This document shows positions 8,457-16,375 of a DNA stretch of 64,000 nt, one piece after another (positions within the stretch are counted from its first letter, which is position 1; each line of letters begins with the position of its first letter). A program made the translations under genes and the position numbers. Below the pieces are notes generated by a model. It was not told the origin of the DNA. It was given only the letters and a program-made list of their open reading frames with translations, and searched no databases. Origin of the DNA: Alsobacter metallidurans (GTDB lineage: Bacteria > Pseudomonadota > Alphaproteobacteria > Rhizobiales > Beijerinckiaceae); the NCBI RefSeq assembly GCF_014636935.1, contig NZ_BMES01000002.1, positions 1,857,148-1,921,147 of the forward strand, read 5' to 3'.

Positions 8457-10124
8457 TCAGATCTGGATGTCGAGGCCGGTCGCTCCGGTCCTGATGGACC
8501 GCAGCGCCGCCGCGAGATCGGCCGGGATGGCCTTGGGTTCAGGCGTCGGCGAAGCGGGCGAGCGCCGATGCTGCTGCTGCTCGCGGCCCGCCTGGTCTCG
8601 CGCGGCGTTCTCGCCGCCGCTGTTGTTCAGCGAGAACTGAAGGCTGTTCTCGTTGGTCTTGAGCCCGGCCTGCTCGAAGGCCCGCTCCAGCGTCTTGGCG
8701 TCGCGTTGCAGCATCGTGAGCGCCTCGACCCGGTCAGTCGAAATCTGCGCCGAGACAGAGCCGTCGTCGCTGATGTCGAGCTTCACGTCGACGCGCCCGT
8801 ATTCCTCGGGATGAAGCCGGATCTGGAAGCTTTGGGCGCCGGCCAGCGCACGCATGCCGATCTCGATCGGCACGGCCGAGACCGGAATGGCCGGCGCCTG
8901 CTGCGCGGCGCGAAGGTCGGCGCCCGTTTGAGCCACGTCCTGCGGGGCGCCATGGGCCGCGACGCGTCCTGCGGACCCCATCTGGGCGACGTCGAACACC
9001 ATGGCGTGGAATGTTTCGCCAGGCGCCGCCGCCTCGATCTTGTCGGTCCGCTTGGCCGCTTCGCGAAGTGTCTCGAACGCCGCCGCGTGCCCGCCATGGA
9101 CAGCCGCCGTTTCGACGGGCGCGACGGGCGCCGCCGCCTGCGCGGTTCCGAACGGGGGCGCCTGAACCGCCGAATCGCGCAACGCGGCCGGCAGTCCGGC
9201 GCCGATCTGCGTCCAGGAAACGTCCGCTTGGGGGTTGGCGCCCGATGCAGCCTGGCCCGGCGCTTCGGCCGAACCCGTAGATTGGCCGGAAGCCGGATCC
9301 GCCGAAGCTGGCGGCGACGTGACGCCGTCGTCCGCCGCTTCAACGTCGGCCTCTCCCTTGGCGGCTGGCTTGGCTTCTCCCGGCGCGGCGCTGCTGGCCG
9401 CCGTTCTGCGTCCGGGTCCGCCCGAAACCATGCTGACCGTCGTGTCGGCAGCCCGCGAGCCGCCGGCGAGCTGGACCTGGTTGGTCACGGTCGGCTGCGC
9501 GACGGCGACGTTCCGGGAAGGTCCCGCGGCCGGAGCATCCTGGCTGGGGTCTGCCGGCGGGGATACGCCGCTTTCGGCTGCGACTTCCGGCGATTGCGGA
9601 GCGGGCTGCGGCTGTTCCGCGACAACCGCTGGCGCCACGTCCATCTCCTTCGTCGTGGCGTTCGATTGATCTTCCTTCTCGGCCGCGGTCAGGTCGTCTT
9701 CAGCCCGCGCCTCGTCGGCGGGCGCATCACGTTCGGCATGCGCCGAGCTGTCGAGCGAGTTGGCCTTCGCCGTCTGGGACGCGCCGGGCCCCCGATCATC
9801 ACGCGCGGTCGCGGGAGCATCGTTGTCCCTCTGGTCCTTGCCGCGGGGAGCATCGGCCTTCTTGGGGGCCTCGCGCCTCGCATCGGCGCTGGTCGGAGTG
9901 GGCGTGTCACGTCCGGACGTCGCCCGGCTTTCCCTGGCCGCATCCGGCCGCCCTCGCTCAACCCGAGGCGGGACCGGAGCGTCTGCGCGTCGGTCGCGCT
10001 CGCGTGGAGCTTTCGCGAGCGTGGAGCCGAAGTCATCGGCGTTAGACGCCGGGCGACGCGTCGCCCGGCTTGGCGCAGCCTGAGGCGTCGTGAAGAGCGG
10101 GGAAGTAGGCGACGAAACGGACAT
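8457..10124 (-). CDS. fliK: Flagellar hook-length control protein FliK
   Basis: 555 residues. The first ~400 are low-complexity Ala/Pro/Glu/Asp-rich, as in FliK rulers. The C-terminal Flg_hook domain (~425-510) is clear: FQIRLHPEEYGRVDVKLDI, VSAQISTDRVEALTMLQRDAKTLERAFEQAG. FliK measures hook length and switches export specificity through FlhB. It is the first gene of fliK-flgD. A GG-N10-GC sigma-54 promoter lies ~35 bp upstream, so expression probably depends on RpoN and FlbD. Confidence 0.92.
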   Translation of the reverse strand: MSVSSPTSPLFTTPQAAPSRATRRPASNADDFGSTLAKAPRERDRRADAPVPPRVERGRPDAARESRATSGRDTPTPTSADARREAPKKADAPRGKDQRDNDAPATARDDRGPGASQTAKANSLDSSAHAERDAPADEARAEDDLTAAEKEDQSNATTKEMDVAPAVVAEQPQPAPQSPEVAAESGVSPPADPSQDAPAAGPSRNVAVAQPTVTNQVQLAGGSRAADTTVSMVSGGPGRRTAASSAAPGEAKPAAKGEADVEAADDGVTSPPASADPASGQSTGSAEAPGQAASGANPQADVSWTQIGAGLPAALRDSAVQAPPFGTAQAAAPVAPVETAAVHGGHAAAFETLREAAKRTDKIEAAAPGETFHAMVFDVAQMGSAGRVAAHGAPQDVAQTGADLRAAQQAPAIPVSAVPIEIGMRALAGAQSFQIRLHPEEYGRVDVKLDISDDGSVSAQISTDRVEALTMLQRDAKTLERAFEQAGLKTNENSLQFSLNNSGGENAARDQAGREQQQHRRSPASPTPEPKAIPADLAAALRSIRTGATGLDIQI

Positions 10125-10157
10125 GCCACACGCGCTTGTTGATCCAGCTGCCCTTCC

Positions 10158-10173
10158 TGCAAAGCGCGCGCCA
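10158..10173 (-). promoter_or_regulatory. Sigma-54 (RpoN) promoter for fliK-flgD
   Basis: On the minus strand the sequence is TGGCGCGCGCTTTGCA, matching TGGCACG-N4-TTGCA except A to G, with the strict GG-N10-GC spacing. Predicted transcription start is ~12 bases downstream, near 10147, leaving a ~23-base leader before fliK. The activator would be FlbD; its upstream binding element was not identified. Confidence 0.75.
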
Positions 10174-10364
10174 CCGGCGTCGCCTTGAATTCGCCAGTCT
10201 TCGCCTACACTTGAGCGTTCCGGGACGACGCGGCGGCGCGGTCATCCTTGCCGTGACGGCAGATTCTGCCGAGTTCACCCGGCAGGCTGGTTCCATGCCG
10301 CGCCTCCCTGTAGAATGAGAGCACACAGCCGGGCTCTCCACCGGCCATCAACGCAGGACTGCAC

Positions 10365-11546
10365 ATGCTCAACAGCCTCGATCTTCCGGGACGTCCGGAA
10401 GACACGCGGGTCGTCGTCGCCATGTCGGGCGGCGTCGATTCCTCCGTCGTGGCCGCGCTGCTGAAGCGCGAGGGCTACGACGTGGTGGGCGTGACCCTGC
10501 AGCTCTACGACCATGGCGACGCCGTTCACCGCGCCGGCTCCTGCTGCGCGGGCCAGGACATCCACGACGCGCGCCGGGTCGCCGAGCGGCTCGACATCCC
10601 GCACTACGTGCTCGATTACGAGAGCCGCTTCCGGCACGAGGTGATCGACCGTTTCGTTGAAAGCTACTTGGCTGGCGAGACCCCGGTGCCGTGCATCGAG
10701 TGCAATCGCAAGATCAAGTTCCGCGACCTGCTCGACACCGCCCGCGAGCTCGGCGCACAGGCGCTCGCCACCGGCCACTACGTGGCGAGCCAGCGCCTGC
10801 CGGACGGCCGCCGTGGCCTGTTCCGCGCCGTGGACCCGGATCGGGACCAGAGCTACTTCCTCTACGCCACCACGCCTGAGCAGCTCTCGCTGCTGCGGTT
10901 CCCGCTGGGCGGCATGGAGAAGCCGCAGGTGCGCGAACTGGCCAGGGAGTTCGGCCTTTCCGTCGCCGACAAGCACGACAGCCAGGATATCTGCTTCGTG
11001 CCGACCGGCCGCTACACGGACGTGATCGAGAAGCTGAAGCCGGAAGCCTCCGCTCCGGGCGAGATCGTACACGTGGACGGCCGCGTGCTCGGCGCCCACG
11101 AGGGCGTGATCCGCTACACGATTGGGCAGCGCCGCGGGCTGGGCGTCGCTGCGGGCGAGCCGCTCTATGTTGTCCGGCTGGACGCCGAGCGCGCGCGCGT
11201 TGTCGTCGGCCCGCGCGAGGCGCTCGCCACGCATGCGGTGCGCTTGCGCGAGGTGAACTGGCTCGGCGACATGCCCGTGGACGAGGTTCCGGCCGAAGGG
11301 CTCGAGATCGCCGTGCGGGTTCGCTCCACCCGGGCGCCGCAGGCGGCGATGTTGCACCGGCGCGATGGCAGGCTCGAGGTCGAGCTCTTCGTTGGCGAAT
11401 ACGGCGTCTCGCCTGGCCAGGCCTGTGTGTTCTACGACAGCGCGGAGCCCTGCGCCCGGGTGCTGGGCGGCGGCGTGATCAGCGCGGCCCGGCCCGACCG
11501 GGCCTTGGAGGCAGTCGATCGCCCTCTGGCCATCGCGAGCCGCTGA
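10365..11546 (+). CDS. mnmA: tRNA-specific 2-thiouridylase MnmA
   Basis: 393 residues. PP-loop ATP-binding motif [15 protein letters not shown] near residue 20, catalytic Cys in [12 protein letters not shown] (~109), second Cys in [10 protein letters not shown] (~209), and the [18 protein letters not shown] motif. It thiolates U34 of tRNAs for Lys, Glu and Gln using a persulfide sulfur source. Length is slightly above the bacterial norm (~360-380) because of a ~20-residue N-terminal extension. It heads a compact cluster with pmtA and a metallophosphoesterase. Confidence 0.95.
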   Translation: MLNSLDLPGRPEDTRVVVAMSGGVDSSVVAALLKREGYDVVGVTLQLYDHGDAVHRAGSCCAGQDIHDARRVAERLDIPHYVLDYESRFRHEVIDRFVESYLAGETPVPCIECNRKIKFRDLLDTARELGAQALATGHYVASQRLPDGRRGLFRAVDPDRDQSYFLYATTPEQLSLLRFPLGGMEKPQVRELAREFGLSVADKHDSQDICFVPTGRYTDVIEKLKPEASAPGEIVHVDGRVLGAHEGVIRYTIGQRRGLGVAAGEPLYVVRLDAERARVVVGPREALATHAVRLREVNWLGDMPVDEVPAEGLEIAVRVRSTRAPQAAMLHRRDGRLEVELFVGEYGVSPGQACVFYDSAEPCARVLGGGVISAARPDRALEAVDRPLAIASR

Positions 11547-11547
11547 A

Positions 11548-12192
11548 TTGGGTGAGCTCGACAACAAGGCGGTCGAGGCCGCCTATGCGCGCTGGGCCCC
11601 GGTCTACGATCTTGCCTTCACGGCCGTGATGGGCCCGGGCCGGCGCGCCGCCGTGGCGGCGTCCGAGCGGCCCGGCGGAATGATCCTCGACGTGGGCGTC
11701 GGCACCGGCCTCGAACTGCCGATGTGGAGCGGTCAGACTCGCATCGTCGGCGTCGACCTCTCCGAGCCCATGCTCCGCAAGGCGCAGGAGCGCGTCGGCC
11801 GTGACCGGCTCGCCAACGTGGCCGGCCTGTGCGTCATGGACGCGACCCGTCTCGCCTTCCCGGATTGCTGCTTCGACGCCGTGGTAGCCCCCTATGTGAT
11901 GACGGTGGTCCCCGATCCGCAAGCCACCCTGGACGAACTCGCCCGCGTGTTGAAGCCGGGCGGCGAGATCGTGCTGGTCAACCATGTCGGCGCCGACAGG
12001 GGATTGCGCGCCCGTGCGGAAGCGTGGCTGGGGCGCCATGGCGCGCGCCTGGGCTGGCGGCCGGAGTTCCCGTTCGCGGTAATTGGCGACTGGATCGACG
12101 CCCGGCCGGACATGACGCTGGCCGAGCGCCGCGCCCTCCCCCCGCTAGAGCTCTTCACGCTGACGCGGATCCGCAAGGCAGCTGCAGCATGA
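11548..12192 (+). CDS. pmtA: PmtA-type phosphatidylethanolamine N-methyltransferase
   Basis: 214-residue class I SAM methyltransferase: motif I ILDVGVGTGLELP, motif II IVGVDLSEPMLRKAQ, then DATRLAFPDCCFDAVVAPYVMTVVPDP. The N-terminal VEAAYARWAPVYDLAF and overall pattern resemble Rhodobacter/Sinorhizobium PmtA, which methylates phosphatidylethanolamine three times to phosphatidylcholine at the membrane. The start is TTG, one base after the mnmA stop, with no better candidate. Its stop overlaps the next ATG (ATGA), so the two are translationally coupled. A different small-molecule methyltransferase is possible; the PC assignment rests on recalled family pattern. Confidence 0.72.
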   Translation: MGELDNKAVEAAYARWAPVYDLAFTAVMGPGRRAAVAASERPGGMILDVGVGTGLELPMWSGQTRIVGVDLSEPMLRKAQERVGRDRLANVAGLCVMDATRLAFPDCCFDAVVAPYVMTVVPDPQATLDELARVLKPGGEIVLVNHVGADRGLRARAEAWLGRHGARLGWRPEFPFAVIGDWIDARPDMTLAERRALPPLELFTLTRIRKAAAA

Positions 12193-12977
12193 CGCGCCCG
12201 TCGAAAGTGATCGTCCTCACCGATCTGCACCTCCTGCCGGAGGGTGGCCGGATCATCGGGCTCGACCCCTTCGGGCGGGTCGCGGCCGCTATCGCGCACA
12301 TCAACGCCCACCACCCGGACGCTGAGCGCGTGATCGTGACCGGCGACCTCACGCATCGGGGCGACGCGGCGTCCTACGAGAGGGTCCGCGAGCTGCTCGG
12401 GAGGCTGGTGGTCCCCTGCAGCATCATGCTCGGCAATCACGACGACCGGGACGCGTTCTTCACCGCCTTCCCCGGGGCCCCGCGCGACCGAAACGGCTTC
12501 GCGCAGCATGTCACGACGGTGGGCGGCTACCGCCTCGTGATGCTCGACACCATAAAGGACCGGAGCCCCGCCGGAACCCTGTGCGACCGCCGGCTCGCAT
12601 GGCTCGACGAAGCGCTGGCGGACCGCGCTCCCGCCATCGTGTTCATGCATCATCCGCCGCACCCGACCGGCTTCGCCGGCATGGACGCCATCGCGCTCGA
12701 CAACGGCGACGCTTTTCACGCCCTCGCGGCCCGCGCTGGCAACGTGCGCCTGGTGGTCGCCGGCCACGTGCATCGCACGATCTCGGGCGTCTATAACGGA
12801 CTACCCTTCGCGGTGTTCAAGAGCCCGGTTCACCAGCAACCCATGGTGCTGGACGCCGGCGACACCTCGTTATCGGTCGACGAGCCGGGCGCTTACGGCA
12901 TCCTGCTGCTCGGCGAGCGCGGCGTCACCGTCCACACGGACGACTTCGCTCTGACGACGGCGGCGGCGACCTACTAG
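12189..12977 (+). CDS. Calcineurin-like metallophosphoesterase (CpdA/GpdQ/PlcP type)
   Basis: 262 residues with all five dinuclear metallophosphoesterase motifs in order: D-x-H (LTDLHLL, ~11), GD (VTGDLTHRGD), GNHD (MLGNHDDRD), H (FMHHPPHP) and GHVH (VVAGHVHRT). This arrangement is typical of class III cyclic-nucleotide phosphodiesterases, glycerophosphodiesterases and the rhizobial phospholipase C PlcP. Translational coupling to pmtA (ATGA overlap) favours a phospholipid-related substrate such as a phosphodiester head group, but cAMP is not excluded. No signal peptide, so cytosolic. Confidence 0.82.
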   Translation: MTRPSKVIVLTDLHLLPEGGRIIGLDPFGRVAAAIAHINAHHPDAERVIVTGDLTHRGDAASYERVRELLGRLVVPCSIMLGNHDDRDAFFTAFPGAPRDRNGFAQHVTTVGGYRLVMLDTIKDRSPAGTLCDRRLAWLDEALADRAPAIVFMHHPPHPTGFAGMDAIALDNGDAFHALAARAGNVRLVVAGHVHRTISGVYNGLPFAVFKSPVHQQPMVLDAGDTSLSVDEPGAYGILLLGERGVTVHTDDFALTTAAATY

Positions 12978-13210
12978 ACCAGGGCGTTTTCAGGCTCCGC
13001 CGGCGTCACGGAAGCGTTGGCGCCATAGAGCGCGTCGACGATCCGAGCAGCGAGCGCGATGAAGCTGTGGCGCTCGCGCTCTGAAAAGTCCGCGTCGATG
13101 TCGAACTGCATGTCGCTGGGACATGTCTCGTATCCGGCGAACGCTTCAGGAACCGTATTCGCCAACACGGTTGCGACGACTTTGACGTCGTCGGGTTTGC
13201 ACGCGATCAT
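12974..13210 (-). CDS. Small hypothetical protein
   Basis: 78 residues starting MIACKPDDVKVVATVLANTV. ATG 13210 is chosen because GGGAGGGG ends two bases upstream; an in-frame ATG at 13222 and a longer frame to 13285 lack this. It contains an acidic central stretch (FDIDADFSERERHSF) and a helix (IALAARIVDALYG). Family not recognised. Its 3' end overlaps the convergent metallophosphoesterase by four bases. Confidence 0.5.
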   Translation of the reverse strand: MIACKPDDVKVVATVLANTVPEAFAGYETCPSDMQFDIDADFSERERHSFIALAARIVDALYGANASVTPAEPENALV

Positions 13211-13289
13211 GGCCCCTCCCATGTGTCGTTTGCGAAAACGGATCCGGAGCATGCCCTTTTGCGTGCAGGTCTCTGCTGGATCCAAGCCA

Positions 13290-13387
13290 CACCATACTGC
13301 TACTTATTTATTGAAATATTTTCAACCATAAATTGAAAAGTATCTAGAGAATTTGTATATTCAGTGGACTTATCCACATACCTAGTC
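13290..13387. promoter_or_regulatory. AT-rich island with a consensus DnaA box
   Basis: About 100 bases are strikingly AT-rich in a GC-rich chromosome. They contain a perfect DnaA box TTATCCACA (13370-13378), a TTGAAA-TAT-TTTCAA palindrome (13311-13325) and a further TTGAAAA (13333). Only one DnaA box is visible, so a replication origin is unlikely. A divergent promoter for the two flanking small genes, perhaps DnaA-responsive, fits better. Confidence 0.4.
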
Positions 13388-13645
13388 ATGGAGTTGGACT
13401 TGAAAGCATTCATTATCCGCGCGTCGCTTTCGGGAGCGCAATCGCCCGTCGTTACCTACCATCTGTCGGTGGCCGACACTGCGGATGACGCTGTACGTTA
13501 CGTCCAGGAAGAACTCGCTCTATTCGACGATTCAGTGTCGCTGATGGACGAGTTGCCCGCCGCCGAAGCCGAAAGCGCTCGCGTCGACATAGGCAGCCGC
13601 GGCTACAAGCGCCGTTGGACGCTGGCGAGCCGCGGCGAGCGTTGA
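13388..13645 (+). CDS. Small hypothetical protein
   Basis: 85 residues: MELDLKAFIIRASLSGAQ, an acidic middle (VADTADDAVRYVQEELALFDDSVSLMDELPAAEAES) and a basic tail (GYKRRWTLASRGER). ATG 13388 is preferred over GTG 13364, which lies inside the DnaA-box/AT-rich sequence. No strong ribosome site. Family not recognised; the transition from the AT-rich leader to normal GC at the start suggests a real gene. Confidence 0.5.
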   Translation: MELDLKAFIIRASLSGAQSPVVTYHLSVADTADDAVRYVQEELALFDDSVSLMDELPAAEAESARVDIGSRGYKRRWTLASRGER

Positions 13646-13648
13646 TCG

Positions 13649-14056
13649 TCAGGCCGATGGGGCCTGCGCGTAGTCCGGGTCTGTCACCTGCTCGAGCCAG
13701 TCCACGTGGACGCCGTCGAGCGCCTCCTGCATGGCCAGATGCACCATTCCGGTGGACGGCGCGGCCCCGTGCCAGTGCTTTTCGCCCGGCGGAATCCAGA
13801 CCGTGTCCCCGGCCTTGATCTCGCGGACGGGCCCGCCCCAGACCTGCGCGCGGCCGACGCCCGACAGCACGTGCAGCGTCTGGCCCAGCGGGTGCGTGTG
13901 CCACGCCGTGCGCGCTCCGGGCTCGAAAGACACCCGGGCGGCGCGAATGCGAGCCGGCGCGGGAGCTTCGATCACGGGGTCTTGCCAGACCACGCCCGTG
14001 AAGGCGTCGGCTGGCGCGCGCTTGGTGGGAACGGAACCTGCGGGACGAATATCCAT
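13649..14056 (-). CDS. Cupin protein similar to (R)-hydroxynitrile-lyase-type cupins
   Basis: 135 residues, single cupin barrel. Motif 1 is FEPGARTAWHTHPLGQTLHVLSG and motif 2 is GDTVWIPPGEKHWHGAAPST, giving metal ligands His-x-His, Gln and His. The TAWHTHPLGQTL and EKHWHGAAP stretches closely resemble the manganese cupin hydroxynitrile lyases (GtHNL type) and carboxymuconolactone-linked cupins. Native substrate unknown. AGGAG sits eight bases before ATG 14056; the longer frame to 14086 is disfavoured. Stand-alone gene. Confidence 0.8.
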   Translation of the reverse strand: MDIRPAGSVPTKRAPADAFTGVVWQDPVIEAPAPARIRAARVSFEPGARTAWHTHPLGQTLHVLSGVGRAQVWGGPVREIKAGDTVWIPPGEKHWHGAAPSTGMVHLAMQEALDGVHVDWLEQVTDPDYAQAPSA

Positions 14057-14178
14057 TCGGCGAACTCCTGTTGGAAACAGGATCATGCACCGAACGTCAG
14101 CTCATCGCACCAGCAAGACGAAATGATCGCGCTATCCCGCCGAGCGAAGCGGCCAGGATAACGCTGCGGCGGTCTGCC

Positions 14179-14691
14179 TCAGCGCGAGCCCGTGAACGTC
14201 CGGACCCGGCGGTCAACGGTCTGCGGCTCGATCGCGATGATCTCGGGAGCGTCGACGTGGCAGCCCATCGGCAGAACCTCCTCCATCTTGCGACGCAAGG
14301 CGTCGGCGCTGAAGGGCTTCAGGATGTAGGCGTCGGCCCCGCGATGGCGGGCGATGTCGACGTTCTTGGCGTCGAGGCTGGCCGTCATCATGATAAAGGG
14401 GGTCTCGGCGATCTCCAGCGTGTCGCGCACAGCGCGCAGGAGGTGGAAGCCGCTATGCGGCTCCATCTGCACGTCGCAAATGACGATCCCAAAGGCGCGT
14501 TCGTTCATGATCTTGAAAGCGCTGGTCGCATCTGGAGCGTCGAGCACGTTCTCGACCTCCAGCTGCCGTAAGATCCGGCGGACAACGGTGCGCATCGTCG
14601 CGCTGTCGTCGACGACCAGAACGGTGCCTGCTCTCTCGGCCAAGCTGAAGCTTGGCATGGTCGGCGATTGAGCGTCAGCGCGCGCGGCCAT
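14179..14691 (-). CDS. Single-domain CheY-like response regulator
   Basis: 170 residues with one receiver domain (~22-145). Acidic pair in VLVVDDSATMR, phosphoacceptor Asp in IVICDVQM, Thr in MMTAS, Lys in YILKPF: all catalytic residues are intact. A ~20-residue N-terminal and ~25-residue C-terminal tail lie outside the domain; no output domain is present. No kinase gene is adjacent. A role in motility or the general stress response is possible but not shown. Confidence 0.85.
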   Translation of the reverse strand: MAARADAQSPTMPSFSLAERAGTVLVVDDSATMRTVVRRILRQLEVENVLDAPDATSAFKIMNERAFGIVICDVQMEPHSGFHLLRAVRDTLEIAETPFIMMTASLDAKNVDIARHRGADAYILKPFSADALRRKMEEVLPMGCHVDAPEIIAIEPQTVDRRVRTFTGSR

Positions 14692-14846
14692 TCTCTCGTT
14701 CCTGCATCCACAGGTTGTATATGCGCGCTTAGGTTGAACGTCCGGTTAACGCCCCAAAATCTTAGCAGCCGACAAACGGCAATGATCAAGCCTGCATCTG
14801 GGAACCGACGACCTCGCAAACCCGTTGCGCCCCTGAGGAGGCCATC

Positions 14847-15077
14847 ATGGCTGCACAGAACGATGCGCCGAAGGGCGCGGAAGCCCTTCCCGCGCAGCGC
14901 CCGGCCGATCGGCCGGAGGGCGCGCGCAAGGTCGAGGAGCAGGCCCGGGAGGACGGAAGGGTCGTTTCTCCGGCCGGACCGCACGCCAAGCCGTCGCTCA
15001 CTGACAATGAGAAGACGCCGGGCGCCGGCACGCTGCCCGAGACCACCGCAAACGAATCGGATCCCGGCGCAGGCTGA
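14847..15077 (+). CDS. Small hydrophilic, probably disordered protein
   Basis: 76 residues, rich in Ala, Pro, Glu, Gly and Lys and almost lacking hydrophobic residues (MAAQNDAPKGAEALPAQRP...NESDPGAG). AGGAGG lies six bases before the ATG, strong evidence that it is translated. Likely intrinsically disordered. Function unknown. Confidence 0.6.
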   Translation: MAAQNDAPKGAEALPAQRPADRPEGARKVEEQAREDGRVVSPAGPHAKPSLTDNEKTPGAGTLPETTANESDPGAG

Positions 15078-15122
15078 CGTCAGCTCGTTCGCGTCGACGC
15101 CGTTTCGGTGGGCGCCGGGCGA

Positions 15123-15407
15123 TCAGCCATGCGCCAGTTTGGGCGCCTCTGCGACCTGGAGCCAACCTTCGACCACGAGCGCGTTCTCGATCATCTCGGT
15201 GGCGATCTGCACCGCCTTGGCGTGCCGCAGGCCCAGCGCGCGCGAAACCGCGCCCGCCGTCGCCATCCAATGCAGGCTTCGCCGCTCCGCCTCGTTCAGG
15301 GCGGAGAGCAACTCCACGGCGTCTCGAACCGTCCGGAGCAGGCGCGTCTGGCGGCTGTGCAGGAACCGGAATTCGAGAGACCAGGCGAGATCGACGTCCT
15401 TGAGCAT
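15123..15407 (-). CDS. Small hypothetical protein, DUF982-like
   Basis: 94 residues. The pattern of a short beta start, RTVRDAVELLSALNEAERRSLHW, then LRHAKAVQIATEMIENALVVEGWL recalls the rhizobial DUF982 family of ~80-100 residue proteins, but this is a weak resemblance. GGGAG lies just upstream of ATG 15407. It is divergent from minC and shares the 190-bp region that holds a CtrA box. Confidence 0.5.
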   Translation of the reverse strand: MLKDVDLAWSLEFRFLHSRQTRLLRTVRDAVELLSALNEAERRSLHWMATAGAVSRALGLRHAKAVQIATEMIENALVVEGWLQVAEAPKLAHG

Positions 15408-15541
15408 AGGGAAGCTCCCTTCCGCAGTGACGCCGGACGCGATGCATCGCGCGTGCCAGCCCCGCCGGCGCGGGATTTACCCCCGATGGTGAAACGATGC
15501 TCCCGCACCCGTAAACAAGATCTCTCGCAGGACGCAGGCTC

Positions 15542-15560
15542 TTAACCCCGCGTTAACCAT
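15542..15560 (+). promoter_or_regulatory. Near-perfect CtrA binding site upstream of minCDE
   Basis: TTAACCCCGCGTTAACCAT is an exact TTAA-N7-TTAACCAT match, the best CtrA box in the window, ending 36 bases before the minC GTG. A GANTC (GAATC, 15586-15590) lies between it and the start. It could also serve the divergent gene starting at 15407. Confidence 0.75.
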
Positions 15561-15596
15561 CCGGCGCTCAGATCATACGGAAAGGGAATCTTAACC

Positions 15597-16304
15597 GTGA
15601 CGATCACAGCGCCCCCCCGCACATCGATCCGCTTCCGTGGCCGCTCCTTTCTGGCGCTCGTTCTTGCGCCGGAAGCGCCCGTCGAAGGCTGGCTCGAGCA
15701 ATTCGACGCCTGGGCGGCGGAGTCGCCCGGCTTCTTCATTGGCCGGCCGGTTGTTCTGGATGTCACCGGCCTCGAGCTGGACAAGGCGGCCTTGGCCAAG
15801 CTCGTGAGCGACCTGAACGAGCGTACCGTCCGAATCATGGGCATCGAGGGCTCGGACCCGGGCACGTGCGGCCTCGGGCTGCCGCCCTCCCTGAGCGGCG
15901 GCCGCGAGAAGGCCGTGGCGGACGTGCTGGACGCGCAGTCGGCGATCGCCCAGAAGGCGCCGCCTCGCAAGAGCAACGATCCGCTTGTGATCGAAGGCGC
16001 GGTGCGCTCCGGCCAGGTGATCATCCACCCGGAGGGCGACGTCATCGTCACCGGCTCGGTGGGATCCGGCGCCGAGATTGTGGCCGGAGGCTCGATCCAC
16101 GTCTATGGAACGCTGCGCGGCCGCGCCATCGCGGGAACCACCGGCGACGCCAAGGCGCGCATCTTCTGCCGTAAATTCGAAGCCGAACTCATGGCGATCG
16201 ACGGGCTCTACAAGACCGCCGACAGCATGAGGCCAGAACTCCGCAGCCACGCCGTCCAGGCCTGGCTCGAAGGCGACGCCATCATCATGGCGGCGATGAA
16301 CTGA
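15597..16304 (+). CDS. minC: Septum-site inhibitor MinC
   Basis: 235 residues: N-terminal MinC_N domain (RGRSFLALVLAPEAPVEGWLEQFDAW, VVLDVTGLELDKAALAKL) and C-terminal beta-helical MinC_C (VIEGAVRSGQVIIHPEGDVIVTGSVGSGAEIVAGGSIHVYGTLRGRAIAG in pieces). It blocks FtsZ polymerisation away from midcell. The start is GTG 15597. First of minCDE, about 70 bp before minD. The upstream CtrA box suggests cell-cycle control. Confidence 0.95.
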   Translation: MTITAPPRTSIRFRGRSFLALVLAPEAPVEGWLEQFDAWAAESPGFFIGRPVVLDVTGLELDKAALAKLVSDLNERTVRIMGIEGSDPGTCGLGLPPSLSGGREKAVADVLDAQSAIAQKAPPRKSNDPLVIEGAVRSGQVIIHPEGDVIVTGSVGSGAEIVAGGSIHVYGTLRGRAIAGTTGDAKARIFCRKFEAELMAIDGLYKTADSMRPELRSHAVQAWLEGDAIIMAAMN

Positions 16305-16375
16305 CCCTAACTGCAACCAACCGCCCGACGGCTGAAGCCGACGAACCGGGTTTGAGTCGAGGAGGACGAACGGAA

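Noticed and set aside
13059-13331. Plus-strand 90-residue open frame
   Set aside because: Antisense to 12974-13210, which has a strong ribosome site, and its end runs into the AT-rich island.
13290-13387. Replication origin
   Set aside because: Only one DnaA box, and no hemE, parAB or dnaA/dnaN neighbours.
14692-14846. CtrA box before the response regulator
   Set aside because: Only a single TTAACC half-site (near 14746) without a correctly spaced partner.
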